64,000 nucleotides of DNA from Nocardiopsis_B mangrovi (GTDB lineage Bacteria > Actinomycetota > Actinomycetes > Streptosporangiales > Streptosporangiaceae): assembly GCF_042653925.1 (NCBI RefSeq), contig NZ_JBHSFQ010000025.1, positions 1 to 64,000 on the forward strand, read 5' to 3'. Positions 15,947-24,978 of the stretch are shown in pieces. Every line of letters begins with the position of its first letter. Positions within the stretch are counted from its first letter, which is position 1. The notes below the pieces were generated by a model that did not search any database, had not been told where the DNA came from, and saw only the letters and a list, made by a program, of their open reading frames with translations. Made by a program: the position numbers and the translations under genes.

Positions 15947-16624
15947 GTGAGACTCGTGATCGCCCGGTGCAGCGTCGACTACGTCGGCCGCCTCACCGCC
16001 CACCTGCCCATGGCCCCCCGGCTCATCCTGATGAAGGCCGACGGGTCGGTGTCGATTCATGCCGACGACCGCGCCTTCAAGCCGCTGAACTGGATGAACC
16101 CACCGTGCACGGTGCGCGAGGGGGTGGCCGACGACGGCACCGACGTCTGGACGGTCACCCACGGCAAGTCCGGCGAGAAGCTGGTCCTGCGCATCGAGGA
16201 GATCCAGCACGACAGCTCCCACGAGCTGGGGACCGACCCCGGATTGCAGAAGGACGGGGTCGAGGCCCACCTCCAGGAGCTGCTCGCCGAGCACATCACC
16301 ACCCTCGGCGAGGGCTACACCCTGATCCGCCGCGAGTTCCCCACCGCCATCGGACCGGTGGACATCCTCTGCCGCGACCGCGCCGGCGCGACCGTCGCCG
16401 TCGAGCTGAAGCGGCGCGGGGACATCGACGGCGTCGAACAGCTCACGCGCTACCTGGAACTCCTCAACCGCGACCCCGCTCTCAAGCCCGTGCGCGGGGT
16501 CTTCGCCGCCCAGGAGATCAAGCCGCAGGCGCGCGTGCTGGCCACCGACCGCGGCATCGGCTGCGTGACCCTCGACTACGACGCCCTGCGCGGAATCGAG
16601 CCCGACATCCCGCGCCTCTTCTAA
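15947..16624 (+). CDS. nucS: Mismatch-specific endonuclease NucS/EndoMS
   Basis: A 225-residue protein matching mycobacterial and streptomycete NucS along its length. The N-terminal dimerisation domain (MRLVIARCSVDYVGRL) is followed by a RecB-like nuclease domain with Asp139 (IGPVDILC) and Glu153-x-Lys155 (VAVELKRR), then GDIDGVEQLTRYLELLNRD and GVFAAQEIKPQAR. The ending DIPRLF resembles a sliding-clamp-binding tail. NucS replaces MutS/MutL mismatch repair in most actinobacteria. The GTG start is required for the conserved N-terminus. Confidence 0.95.
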   Translation: MRLVIARCSVDYVGRLTAHLPMAPRLILMKADGSVSIHADDRAFKPLNWMNPPCTVREGVADDGTDVWTVTHGKSGEKLVLRIEEIQHDSSHELGTDPGLQKDGVEAHLQELLAEHITTLGEGYTLIRREFPTAIGPVDILCRDRAGATVAVELKRRGDIDGVEQLTRYLELLNRDPALKPVRGVFAAQEIKPQARVLATDRGIGCVTLDYDALRGIEPDIPRLF

Positions 16625-16834
16625 AAAGAGGACATATGGGGTGATCATGATCAAGTGGAACCGTTCATCACACCACACCATCTGCCGCCCGCGGAAGGTA
16701 TGTGGCTGGATGTGGCAATGACGGGCGGCCCGCCTTGATCTGCGTATGCCCTCCTGACAGTCTGCTCGGTACCTCGCATCTTCGCGCCCGCCCCATCACC
16801 CCTGGTAGGCGGGCGCTCGCTCAGGAGGATGAAC

Positions 16835-18349
16835 GTGCCCAGCAGACACCCCGTACCATCCCCCGGCCGCGCCCCCGTGGCGCGGCGGCTGGCCGCGGGC
16901 GGCGCCACCGCCGCCCTCGTGCTCGGCTTCGGGCTGGCGCCCGGCACCGCGCACGCCGATGAGTCCGTGCTGCCCACCCTGGTGACCACGGACAAGATCC
17001 GCGCGCACATGGAGAACCTCCAGACGATCGCGGACTACAACGGCGGCAACCGCGCGAGCGCCACCGCGGGCTACGACGTCGCGGCGAAGTACGTGATCAA
17101 CCAGCTGGAGCGGGCGGGCTACACCCCCGTCAAGCACACCTACGAGTACGACAGCTGGGCCGAGAACAGCCCCGCGGTCCTCACCCAGACCGCCCCCGAG
17201 AAGCGCGAGTTCACCCCGGCCGACGACTTCGTCACGATGTCGTACTCCGGTGCGGGCGACACCACCGCGCCGGGTGTGCCGGTCAACGCCGACAGCGCCG
17301 AGAGCGGCTGCGCGGCGGACGACTTCGCCGGCTTCCCCGAGGGCGCCGTCGCCATCACCCTGCGCGGCACCTGCCCGTTCTCCGAGAAGACGCAGAACGC
17401 CGCCGACGCGGGCGCCTCCGGAGTCGTCGTCATCAACAACGAGCCCGGCCCGCTGAACGGCACCGTGGGCACCGAGTCCGCCGTCCCGGTCGTGGGGGTC
17501 ACCCCGGAGGTCGGCGCCGAGCTGCTGGCCGCGGGCGAGGGCCTCGAACTCCGGCTGGCCGTCGACGCCGCGGTCACCACGCGGTCCTCCTACAACATCA
17601 TCGCCGAATCCGCCGGCGGCGCGCCCGACAACACCGTGGTCGTCGGCGCCCACCTGGACGGCGTCCCCGAAGGCGCCGGCATCAACGACAACGGCAGCGG
17701 CACGGCGGCGGTCCTGGAGACGGCCCGGCAGTTCGCCCGGCTCGACACCCCCAACAACCAGGTGCGCTTCGCGTTCTGGGGCACCGAGGAGGAGGGGCTG
17801 GTCGGCTCCACCCGCTACGTCGAAGGGCTGAGCGACGACGAGCTGGAGCAGATCGCGCTCTACCTGAACTTCGACATGATCGGCTCGGAGAACTTCGGCC
17901 GGTTCGTCTACGACGGCCGCGGCGAGCTCGACGGCTCGCTGCCGCCGCCCGCGGGCTCCGCCGCGATCCAGAAGCTCTTCGAGGACTACTTCACCGGCCA
18001 GGACCTGGTCAGCGAGCCCACGGAGTTCAGCGGCCGGTCCGACTACAGCGCCTTCATGGAGGCGGGGGTCCCCTCGGGCGGCCTGTTCAGCGGCGCCGAC
18101 GGGATCAAGACCGAGGAGCAGGTGGAGTACTACGGCGGGGTCGCCGGGGAGCCCTACGACGCCAACTACCACACGGCCGACGACCGGGTCGATGAGATCA
18201 ACTGGGACGCGGTGGAGGACCTGTCCGACGCCATCGCCCACTCCGTCGAGACCTACGCCGACAGCACCCTCCCGGTGAACGGCGTCGCGTCCACACAGCA
18301 GGCCCAGGAGTTCGAGGCCGATCGCCTGGGCGACCGCTGGCTGCGGTAA
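16835..18349 (+). CDS. Secreted M28-family aminopeptidase with PA domain
   Basis: AGGAGG at 16823-16828 touches an ATG at 16829 but is six bases from the in-frame GTG at 16835, so I use the GTG (504 residues). A signal peptide (ARRLAAGGATAALVLGF.., cleavage near TAHA) is followed by the split M28 peptidase fold with an inserted PA domain (about 125-245). Zinc ligands are His273 (GAHLDG), Asp285 (NDNGSG), Glu318-320 (GTEEEG), Asp347 (NFDMIGS) and His446 (YHTADD). Expected to release N-terminal amino acids from extracellular peptides. A strong terminator follows. Confidence 0.9.
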   Translation: MPSRHPVPSPGRAPVARRLAAGGATAALVLGFGLAPGTAHADESVLPTLVTTDKIRAHMENLQTIADYNGGNRASATAGYDVAAKYVINQLERAGYTPVKHTYEYDSWAENSPAVLTQTAPEKREFTPADDFVTMSYSGAGDTTAPGVPVNADSAESGCAADDFAGFPEGAVAITLRGTCPFSEKTQNAADAGASGVVVINNEPGPLNGTVGTESAVPVVGVTPEVGAELLAAGEGLELRLAVDAAVTTRSSYNIIAESAGGAPDNTVVVGAHLDGVPEGAGINDNGSGTAAVLETARQFARLDTPNNQVRFAFWGTEEEGLVGSTRYVEGLSDDELEQIALYLNFDMIGSENFGRFVYDGRGELDGSLPPPAGSAAIQKLFEDYFTGQDLVSEPTEFSGRSDYSAFMEAGVPSGGLFSGADGIKTEEQVEYYGGVAGEPYDANYHTADDRVDEINWDAVEDLSDAIAHSVETYADSTLPVNGVASTQQAQEFEADRLGDRWLR

Positions 18350-18367
18350 CCGTCCGACCGCACTGGG

Positions 18368-18403
18368 CGCCCGTGGACGAGGAGCGATCCTCGTCCACGG
18401 GCG
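18368..18403. terminator. Perfect 16-bp terminator hairpin after M28 peptidase
   Basis: Arms 18368-18383 and 18388-18403 pair perfectly around loop GCGA, followed by TTTC. It begins 18 bases after the peptidase stop. Confidence 0.8.
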
Positions 18404-18666
18404 TTTCACGCCGCCCCGGGGGCCCGGGACGGCGTGCGCGGGCGGAAGTGACCCCCGGACCCGCTGGTGCCTCGGGGACGGCTGACCTGGCCCCCCGACC
18501 CGTGTCAGCCGCCCCGCGCGGACCAGGCCGCGTCAGGCGGGAAGCGCCTCCCGAGCGTTCCTCCCTTCGGCCGGCCCCCGCCATCACACCCGAAGAGCGG
18601 TGGCACGCACATGCGCCGGCCACCGAATCGCTACTCTGGGTAGCACTTCCACTGCACACGGTATCA

Positions 18667-18689
18667 GGGGTGTGAAGCGCCTTCACCCC
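18667..18689. repeat. Imperfect inverted repeat upstream of pduO
   Basis: GGGG-TG-TGAAG, spacer CGC, CTTCACCCC: nine paired positions with a 2-base bulge. It ends 31 bases upstream of the -10 hexamer, where an operator could sit. Confidence 0.35.
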
Positions 18690-18720
18690 CCGATGCCGAA
18701 CGGTTATGCACGGCCCCGTC

Positions 18721-18726
18721 TAGGGT
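18721..18726 (+). promoter_or_regulatory. Leaderless promoter -10 (TAGGGT) of pduO
   Basis: TAGGGT ends 7 bases before the ATG at 18733, so transcription should begin at the A of the start codon. Confidence 0.5.
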
Positions 18727-18732
18727 TGCCCC

Positions 18733-19329
18733 ATGACCAAACGGGATTCCGACACTCCTGTCGTGCTGTCGAAGATCTACACCCGGACCGGGGACGCCGG
18801 GACGACCCACCTGGGCGACATGAGCCGCGCCGCCAAGACCGACCCGCGCCTGGCCGCCTACGCCGACGTGGAGGAGGCCAACGCCGCCATCGGGACCGCC
18901 CTGGCCGTGGGCGAGATCCCCGATGACATCCGCACGCTGCTGGGCCGGGTGCAGAACGAGCTGTTCGACCTCGGCGCCGACCTGTCGTGCCCTGTGCGGG
19001 CCGAGACCGCGGCCCCGCCGCTGCGGGTGGAGCCGGACTACATCGACCGGCTGGAGGCCGACTGCGACGCCTACAACGCCGGCCTCCCGGTGCTGCGGAG
19101 CTTCATCCTGCCCGGCGGCTCACCGACGGTGGCGTTCATGCACACGGCCCGCGTGGTGACCCGCCGCGCCGAGCGCAGCGCCTGGGCGGCGATCGAGGCC
19201 CACGGCGACGGCGTGAACCCGCTGACCGCCCGCTACCTCAACCGGCTCTCCGACCTGCTGTTCGTGCTGTGCCGGGTCCTGGGCCGCGACGGCACCGAAG
19301 TGCTGTGGAAACCGGGCGGCGAACGCTGA
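18733..19329 (+). CDS. Cob(I)alamin adenosyltransferase, PduO type
   Basis: A 198-residue ATP:cob(I)alamin adenosyltransferase that makes adenosylcobalamin for enzymes such as methylmalonyl-CoA mutase. The ATP-binding N-terminus KIYTRTGDAGTTHLGD is typical. VEEANAAIG, the mid-protein RVQNELFDLGADL, FILPGGS and RRAERSAWA..LNRLSDLLFVL follow the family in order. It complements MeaB and the epimerase. The transcript is probably leaderless. Confidence 0.92.
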   Translation: MTKRDSDTPVVLSKIYTRTGDAGTTHLGDMSRAAKTDPRLAAYADVEEANAAIGTALAVGEIPDDIRTLLGRVQNELFDLGADLSCPVRAETAAPPLRVEPDYIDRLEADCDAYNAGLPVLRSFILPGGSPTVAFMHTARVVTRRAERSAWAAIEAHGDGVNPLTARYLNRLSDLLFVLCRVLGRDGTEVLWKPGGER

Positions 19330-19422
19330 ACCACGCCGGCGGCCGGCTCCGCCCCGGCGGCCGCCGGCGCACGCCGGGACCACCGCGGCGGAGCCGCTCG
19401 CGGAAGGAACGCAGGGAAGGTG

Positions 19423-19722
19423 TCAGGAGCCGGCGGCGAGTTCGCGTTCGACCGACTCGACCTTGTGGCTGAGGCCCTCGGTCACGCCGTCGCGGATGTC
19501 GGCCTTGAGGGTGAGGCTGACCCGGCCGGCGCCGTCGCCGGCCGCGGCCACCGCGCGCTTGACGACGTCCATGACCTCGTCCCACTCGCCTTCGATGCTG
19601 GTGAACATCGCGTCGGTGCGGTTCGGCAGCCCGCTCTCGCGGACGACGCGCACGGCGCGCGCGACGGCCGGGGCGACGGACTCACCGGTTCCCAGAGGGC
19701 TCACAGAGAATGCCACGATCAT
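19423..19722 (-). CDS. Thiamine-binding MTH1187/YqgV-type protein (DUF77)
   Basis: A 99-residue ferredoxin-like-fold protein: MIVAFSVSPLGTGESVAPAV, SGLPNRTDAMFTSIEGEWDEVMDVV and a final helix. This is the MTH1187 family that binds thiamine or related pyrimidines. Its role is poorly defined. TAGGGT is placed for a leaderless start at 19722. Confidence 0.8.
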   Translation of the reverse strand: MIVAFSVSPLGTGESVAPAVARAVRVVRESGLPNRTDAMFTSIEGEWDEVMDVVKRAVAAAGDGAGRVSLTLKADIRDGVTEGLSHKVESVERELAAGS

Positions 19723-19728
19723 GCCCCC

Positions 19729-19734
19729 ACCCTA
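19729..19734 (-). promoter_or_regulatory. Leaderless promoter -10 (TAGGGT) of thiamine-binding gene
   Basis: The minus strand reads TAGGGT-GGGGGC-ATG, with the same spacing as at 15145 and 18721. Confidence 0.5.
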
Positions 19735-19859
19735 AGCCGCGGCGGCCCGGATGTCGCGTGTCGGGGCGCCCCGCTGCGAATCCGCGTCGGCCGGCGGCCG
19801 GGACGGCCCGCTGAGGGGCCGCGGCGAGGCGGCGGCGAGGCGGCGGCGTCCGGGCCGGG

Positions 19860-20339
19860 TCAGGACTGCCAGATGGTGCCGGGCGGCATGGACTCCAGCC
19901 ACGACAGGAAGCCGGTCAGCGCGCTCTCGCTCATGGCCAGCTCGTACACCGGCTCCTTGGGATCGGAACCGTCGGCGGCGGCCCAGCCCACCTCGACCAC
20001 CACCACGTCAGGGGCGAGTTCGGCGAGGTCGGCCGGAGTGGGCGTGCGGCGCCCCACAACGACGAGACCGCGGCGCGACAGCTCGGCTGCCGGCCGCGGC
20101 CAGAGGGAGAAGATGCGGTACCACCGCAGGTCATCGCTCCCATAGCGCCCGAATCCCATGCGCCACGGGCCTTTCCGGGGCCCGACGGCGCGCAGGTGGC
20201 ACTCGACGGCGCCACCCCCGCGTTCCAGGACGAACCTGCGCACGGTGACGCCGATCAACAACAGGAGGGCCACCAGGAGCAGGGTGAAGACGAGCCATTC
20301 GGCGATCCGGAACCACACCTGATCGAACAGCCCTTGCAC
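19860..20339 (-). CDS. DUF2550 membrane protein
   Basis: A 159-residue protein with one N-terminal membrane segment (about 15-33; VFTLLLVALLLLIGV) and a cytoplasmic domain containing GGAVECHLR and RYGSDDLRWYRIFSLWPRP, the DUF2550 pattern. It lies just downstream of atpC in the same direction, its usual actinobacterial position. Function unknown. The GTG at 20339 is the first plausible start; the frame stays open further upstream without family-like sequence. Confidence 0.75.
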   Translation of the reverse strand: MQGLFDQVWFRIAEWLVFTLLLVALLLLIGVTVRRFVLERGGGAVECHLRAVGPRKGPWRMGFGRYGSDDLRWYRIFSLWPRPAAELSRRGLVVVGRRTPTPADLAELAPDVVVVEVGWAAADGSDPKEPVYELAMSESALTGFLSWLESMPPGTIWQS

Positions 20340-20409
20340 CCTGGTCCTCGCCCTCGCCTCTCGTGATCCGCCGCCGGGCGTGCCCGGCGGACGGCGGACC
20401 CGTCTTCCG

Positions 20410-20823
20410 TCAGACCGACTCGCCGGCGGCCTGGAGGCGGCTGCGCGCACGGGCCACGCGGGCCTGGCCCTCGGTGTCCTCCACGCCCGTGCCCTCGGAC
20501 TCCGCTGCGGCGAGGGCCGCTTTGGCGCGCGAGACGTCGATGTCCTCGGCCAGCTCGGCGACCTCGGCGAGGATGGAGACCCGGTTGCCGTCGGACACGG
20601 AGATGAACCCCCCGTGGGCCGCGGCCCGGACATCGCCGTTCTCGCGTCCGCCGACGACCCGCACCACCGCGCCGGGCGCCAGCAGCGCGAGCACCGGGAT
20701 GTGCCCCGGCTGCACGCCGATCTCGCCGTCGGTCGTCTTCGCGATGACCATGTCGCCCTCGCCCGCCCACAGCTCGCGCTCGGGCGACACGATCTCGACG
20801 GAAAGCTTCTTCGACACTGCCAT
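20410..20823 (-). CDS. atpC: F1Fo ATP synthase subunit epsilon
   Basis: A 137-residue rotor-stalk subunit. The N-terminal beta sandwich (LSVEIVSPERELW, GEIGVQPGHIPVLALL) is followed by the two-helix C-terminal domain (ARVARARSRLQAAGES). Last gene of the atp operon, 69 bases after atpD. The C-terminal helical part inhibits hydrolysis in many bacteria. Confidence 0.95.
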   Translation of the reverse strand: MAVSKKLSVEIVSPERELWAGEGDMVIAKTTDGEIGVQPGHIPVLALLAPGAVVRVVGGRENGDVRAAAHGGFISVSDGNRVSILAEVAELAEDIDVSRAKAALAAAESEGTGVEDTEGQARVARARSRLQAAGESV

Positions 20824-20892
20824 TAACCCCTTTGCTCGTGGGCGAATTCGCGGGAAGCGGGCGGCGTGTCGCCGCCCGCTTCCCGCCGAACG

Positions 20893-22335
20893 CTAGCCTT
20901 GGAGCTTCTTGGCCTTCTCGACGGCCATCTCGATGTTGCCGACGTCCAGGAACGCCTGCTCGGGCAGGTGGTCGTACTCGCCGTCGCAGACCGCCTTGAA
21001 GGAGGCGATGGTCTCCTCCAGCGGCACGAACACACCGGGGTTGCCGGTGAACTTCTCGGCGACGAACATGTTCTGCGAGAGGAAGCGCTCCAGGCGCCGG
21101 GCCCTCTGCACGATGATCTTGTCCTCTTCGGACAGCTCATCGATACCGAGGATCGCGATCTGGTCCTGGAGGTCGTTGTTGCGCTGAAGGATCCCGATCA
21201 CGCGCTGCGCCACATCGTAGTGCTCCTGGCCCACGTACTGCGGGTCGAGGATGCGCGAGGTCGAGGCCAGCGGGTCCACCGCCGGGTAGATCCCCTTCTG
21301 CGAAATCGGCCGCGACAGCTCGGTGGTGGCGTCGAGGTGGGCGAACGTGGTGGCCGGCGCGGGGTCGGTGTAGTCGTCCGCGGGCACGTAGATCGCCTGC
21401 ATCGACGTGATCGAGTTGCCCCGGGTCGAGGTGATGCGCTCCTGGAGGAGGCCCATCTCGTCGGCCAGGTTCGGCTGGTAGCCCACCGCGGAGGGCATGC
21501 GCCCCAGCAGGGTGGAGACCTCGGAACCGGCCTGGGTGAACCGGAAGATGTTGTCGATGAACAGCAGCACGTCCTGGTTCTTCACATCGCGGAAGTACTC
21601 CGCCATGGTCAGAGCCGACAGGGCGACGCGCAGCCGGGTGCCCGGAGGCTCGTCCATCTGGCCGAACACCAGCGCGGTGTCCGGGAGGACCTCCATCTCG
21701 CCCATCTCCAGGAAGAGGTCGGTGCCCTCACGGGTACGCTCCCCCACCCCGGCGAAGACGGACACACCGCCGAAGTTGCGGGCGATACGGGTGATCATCT
21801 CCTGGATGAGCACCGTCTTGCCCACACCCGCGCCGCCGAACAGGCCGATCTTGCCGCCCCGGACGTAGGGGGTCAGCAGGTCGATGACCTTGATGCCGGT
21901 GACCATCATCTCGGTCTTCGACTCGAGCTGGTCGAAGGGCGGGGCCTTGCGGTGGATCGGCCAGCGCTCCTGGACCCCGAGCTCGGCGGTGGGCACGTCC
22001 ATGGACTCGCCCAGCGTGTTGAACACGTGGCCCTTGACGACGTCGCCGACCGGGACGCTGATGGGGCCGCCGGTGTCGCGGACCTCGGCGCCGCGGACCA
22101 TGCCGTCCTGCGGCGCGAGGCTGATGGTGCGGACCAGGTTGTCGCCGAGGTGCTGGGCGACCTCCAGGGTCAGCGTCTTGGTCTCACCGCCCAGGGTCAC
22201 ATCGGTGTGCAGGGCGTTGTAGATCGCGGGCAGCGCGTCGACGGGGAACTCCACGTCGACGACCGGGCCGGTGACCCGGGCGATGCGCCCCGTGGCCGTG
22301 CCAGGCGCTGCCGTCCCTTCGACTGTCGCAGTCAC
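20893..22335 (-). CDS. atpD: F1Fo ATP synthase subunit beta
   Basis: Catalytic beta subunit of 480 residues. The P-loop GGAGVGKT, catalytic GERTREG and ALVFGQMDEPPGTR segments are all present. The GTG at 22335 lies seven bases after the atpG stop with GGGAG ten bases upstream. The N-terminal extension TATVEGTAAPGTATG precedes the conserved RIARVTGPVVDVEF. Confidence 0.97.
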   Translation of the reverse strand: MTATVEGTAAPGTATGRIARVTGPVVDVEFPVDALPAIYNALHTDVTLGGETKTLTLEVAQHLGDNLVRTISLAPQDGMVRGAEVRDTGGPISVPVGDVVKGHVFNTLGESMDVPTAELGVQERWPIHRKAPPFDQLESKTEMMVTGIKVIDLLTPYVRGGKIGLFGGAGVGKTVLIQEMITRIARNFGGVSVFAGVGERTREGTDLFLEMGEMEVLPDTALVFGQMDEPPGTRLRVALSALTMAEYFRDVKNQDVLLFIDNIFRFTQAGSEVSTLLGRMPSAVGYQPNLADEMGLLQERITSTRGNSITSMQAIYVPADDYTDPAPATTFAHLDATTELSRPISQKGIYPAVDPLASTSRILDPQYVGQEHYDVAQRVIGILQRNNDLQDQIAILGIDELSEEDKIIVQRARRLERFLSQNMFVAEKFTGNPGVFVPLEETIASFKAVCDGEYDHLPEQAFLDVGNIEMAVEKAKKLQG

Positions 22336-22342
22336 TTCTCAC

Positions 22343-23254
22343 TCACTCCCTGGCAGCAGCGAGGGCATCGGCGCCGCCGACGATCTCGCTGATCTCGTTG
22401 GTGATCTCCGCCTGGCGGGCCTGGTTGGCCTGGCGGGTCAGGTTCTTGACAAGGTCCTCGGCGTTGTCCGTGGCCGACTTCATCGCATTGCGGCGCGATG
22501 CCCACTGGGATGCCGCGGACTCGAGGAGGGCGAAGTAGATCCGGTTCGTCACGTACTGCGGCAGCAGCTGGTCGAGGGCCTCTTCGGGCGAGGGCTCGAA
22601 GTCGTAGAGCGGCAGGTTCTTGCCCTGCTCGCGCTCCAGCTCCTCGGCCTCGACCTCTTCGACCTCCAGCGGCAGCGCCCGGTGCGACTCCGCCCGCTGC
22701 GTGAGCATGGAGACGAACTCGGTCGCGACGATGTGGATCTCGTCCACGCCGTCCTCGGTCTCGCTGTCCTTGGTGAAGCGGCCCATCAGGGTCTCACCGA
22801 TCTCCTTGGCGCTGGCGTAGGCCGGACGCTCGGTGATGCCCTCCCAGGTCTGCTCGATGGCGCGGTCGCGGAACCGGTAGTACGCGATCCCCTTGCGGCC
22901 GACCACGTACAGCAGGACCTCCTTGCCCTGCTCGCGCAGGAGCGCGGTCAGGGATTCGGCCTCCTTGATGGCGTTGGCGGTGTAGGCGCCGGCCTGTCCC
23001 TTGTCACTGGTGATGACGAGGATGGCCGCCCGGGTCGGGTTCTCGGACTCGGTGAGCAGCGGGTGCTCGGAGACCCGCGAGGCCACGGCCGAGACGGCGC
23101 GGGTGATCTCGCGTGCGTAGGGACCCGCCGCCTCGACCGCCCGCTGCGCCTTGGTGATGCGCGTGGTGGCGATGAGCTCCATCGCCCGGGTGATCTTCGC
23201 CATCGACTTGGTCGAGCGGATCCTCCGGCGATAGACGCGAAGCTGTGCTCCCAT
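22343..23254 (-). CDS. atpG: F1Fo ATP synthase subunit gamma
   Basis: Central stalk subunit of 303 residues: MGAQLRVYRRRIRSTKSMAKITRAMELIA at the start, and the closing coiled coil with ASQWASRRNAMKSATDNAEDL. An acidic insert (LEVEEVEAEELEREQGKNL, about residue 200) is a typical actinobacterial gamma-loop variation. Three bases separate it from atpA. Confidence 0.96.
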   Translation of the reverse strand: MGAQLRVYRRRIRSTKSMAKITRAMELIATTRITKAQRAVEAAGPYAREITRAVSAVASRVSEHPLLTESENPTRAAILVITSDKGQAGAYTANAIKEAESLTALLREQGKEVLLYVVGRKGIAYYRFRDRAIEQTWEGITERPAYASAKEIGETLMGRFTKDSETEDGVDEIHIVATEFVSMLTQRAESHRALPLEVEEVEAEELEREQGKNLPLYDFEPSPEEALDQLLPQYVTNRIYFALLESAASQWASRRNAMKSATDNAEDLVKNLTRQANQARQAEITNEISEIVGGADALAAARE

Positions 23255-23257
23255 GGG

Positions 23258-24898
23258 CTACTTCCCGGCGCTCTTGGCGACCTTGATGGTCTCCTGGCCG
23301 ACTTCGCTCTCCTCCAGGGCCTCGGCTTCCTCGTTGCCGAGGAGGGTGCCGGCGCTGGTCTGGAACGCCTGCTTGAAGCCGGCGATGGCCTCCTTCAGGG
23401 TGGCCGCGGTCTCGTCCTCGAACTTGCCGCTCTCGCGGATGTTGTCGAGGACCTTGGGGTGCTCGCGGCCCAGGAAGTCCAGGAACTCCGACTCGAAGCG
23501 GAGCACGTCCTCGACCGGGACCTCGTCGAGCTCGCCGGTGGTGCCGGCCCAGATCGCGACGACCTCCTTCTCCACGGCGAAGGGGCGGTACTGGCCCTGC
23601 TTGAACAGCTCCATCAGGCGCGCACCGCGCGCCAGCTGCGCCTTGGAGACCGCGTCGAGGTCGGAGCCGAAGGCGGCGAACGCCTCCAGCTCGCGGTACT
23701 GGGCGAGGCTGGTCCGCAGCGGGCCGGTGACCTTCTTCATCGCCTTGGTCTGGGCTGCGCCGCCGACACGCGACACCGACACGCCGACGCTGATGGCCGG
23801 GCGCTGACCCTGGTTGAACAGGTCGGCCTCCAGGAACACCTGGCCGTCGGTGATGGAGATGACGTTGGTCGGGATGTAGGCCGAGACGTCGCCCGCCTTG
23901 GTCTCGATGATCGGCAGGCCGGTCATCGAGCCCGCGCCCAGCTCGTCGGAGAGCTTCGCGCAGCGCTCCAGCAGCCGGGAGTGCAGGTAGAACACGTCAC
24001 CCGGGTAGGCTTCGCGGCCCGGCGGGCGGCGCAGCAGCAGGGACACGGCGCGGTAGGCCTCGGCCTGCTTGGTGAGGTCGTCGAAGACGATGAGGACGTG
24101 CTTGCCCTGGTACATCCAGTGCTGGCCGAGGGCCGAACCGGTGTAGGGGGCGAGGTACTTGTAGCCCGCGGGGTCGGAGGCCGGGGCGGCGACGATGGTG
24201 GTGTACTCCATCGCGCCGGCCTCTTCGAGGGCCCCGCGCACGCTGGCGATGGTCGAGCCCTTCTGGCCGACCGCCACGTAGATGCAGCGCACCTGCTTGC
24301 TGGGGTCGCCGGACTCCCAGTTCGACTTCTGGTTGATGATGGTGTCGATGCAGATCGCGGTCTTGCCGGTCTGCCGGTCACCGATGATCAGCTGGCGCTG
24401 GCCGCGACCGATGGGGGTCATCGAGTCGATGGCCTTGATGCCGGTCTGCATCGGCTCGCCGACCGGCTGGCGCTGCATGACCGTGGGCGCCTGGAGCTCC
24501 AGCTCGCGGCGCTCGGTGGTCTCGATGTCGCCCTGGCCGTCGATGGGGCGACCCATGGGGTCGACCACGCGGCCGAGGAAGTTGTCGCCGACCGGCACCG
24601 AGAGGACCTGGCCGGTGCGGCGCACCGTCTGGCCCTCTTCGATGCCGTTGAAGTCGCCCAGGACAACGGCGCCGATCTCGCCGATCTCCAGGTTCTGGGC
24701 CAGGCCCATGGTTCCGTCTTCGAATTGCAGCAGCTCGTTCGCCATCGCAGAGGGAAGGCCACCGACGCGGGCGATGCCGTCACCGGAGTAGGTGACGGTT
24801 CCGATCTCCTCGCGTGCGGCGGCTTCGGGCTCGTACGATTGGACGAAGCGCTCCAGCGCGTTCCGGATTTCCTCCGGCCGGATCGTCAGCTCCGCCAT
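23258..24898 (-). CDS. atpA: F1Fo ATP synthase subunit alpha
   Basis: Regulatory nucleotide-binding subunit of 546 residues. The P-loop GDRQTGKTA, the signature PAISVGVSVSRVGG and MADLTI-like N-terminus (MAELTIRPEEIRNALERF) are present. The C-terminus carries an acidic extension (EEAEALEESEVGQETI), as in mycobacterial alpha subunits, where such tails modulate ATP hydrolysis; that role here is inferred. Confidence 0.97.
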   Translation of the reverse strand: MAELTIRPEEIRNALERFVQSYEPEAAAREEIGTVTYSGDGIARVGGLPSAMANELLQFEDGTMGLAQNLEIGEIGAVVLGDFNGIEEGQTVRRTGQVLSVPVGDNFLGRVVDPMGRPIDGQGDIETTERRELELQAPTVMQRQPVGEPMQTGIKAIDSMTPIGRGQRQLIIGDRQTGKTAICIDTIINQKSNWESGDPSKQVRCIYVAVGQKGSTIASVRGALEEAGAMEYTTIVAAPASDPAGYKYLAPYTGSALGQHWMYQGKHVLIVFDDLTKQAEAYRAVSLLLRRPPGREAYPGDVFYLHSRLLERCAKLSDELGAGSMTGLPIIETKAGDVSAYIPTNVISITDGQVFLEADLFNQGQRPAISVGVSVSRVGGAAQTKAMKKVTGPLRTSLAQYRELEAFAAFGSDLDAVSKAQLARGARLMELFKQGQYRPFAVEKEVVAIWAGTTGELDEVPVEDVLRFESEFLDFLGREHPKVLDNIRESGKFEDETAATLKEAIAGFKQAFQTSAGTLLGNEEAEALEESEVGQETIKVAKSAGK

Positions 24899-24978
24899 CT
24901 CACGTATGTCCTTGCTCTCGTATGGCGCCGCGTTGTCCGGGGCGCCGTGCGTGCGTTGCGTTGGCCGAATTCGTCGCG

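Larger units (their letters stand above)
18404..18732 (+). other. Intergenic region upstream of cobalamin adenosyltransferase
   Basis: No gene is visible. The stretch contains an imperfect inverted repeat at 18667-18689 and the -10 element at 18721. I looked for a B12 riboswitch (B12 box) and did not recognise one. Confidence 0.4.

Noticed and set aside
18404..18732. Cobalamin riboswitch before pduO
   Set aside because: No B12 box recognisable, and the promoter seems to start transcription at the ATG.
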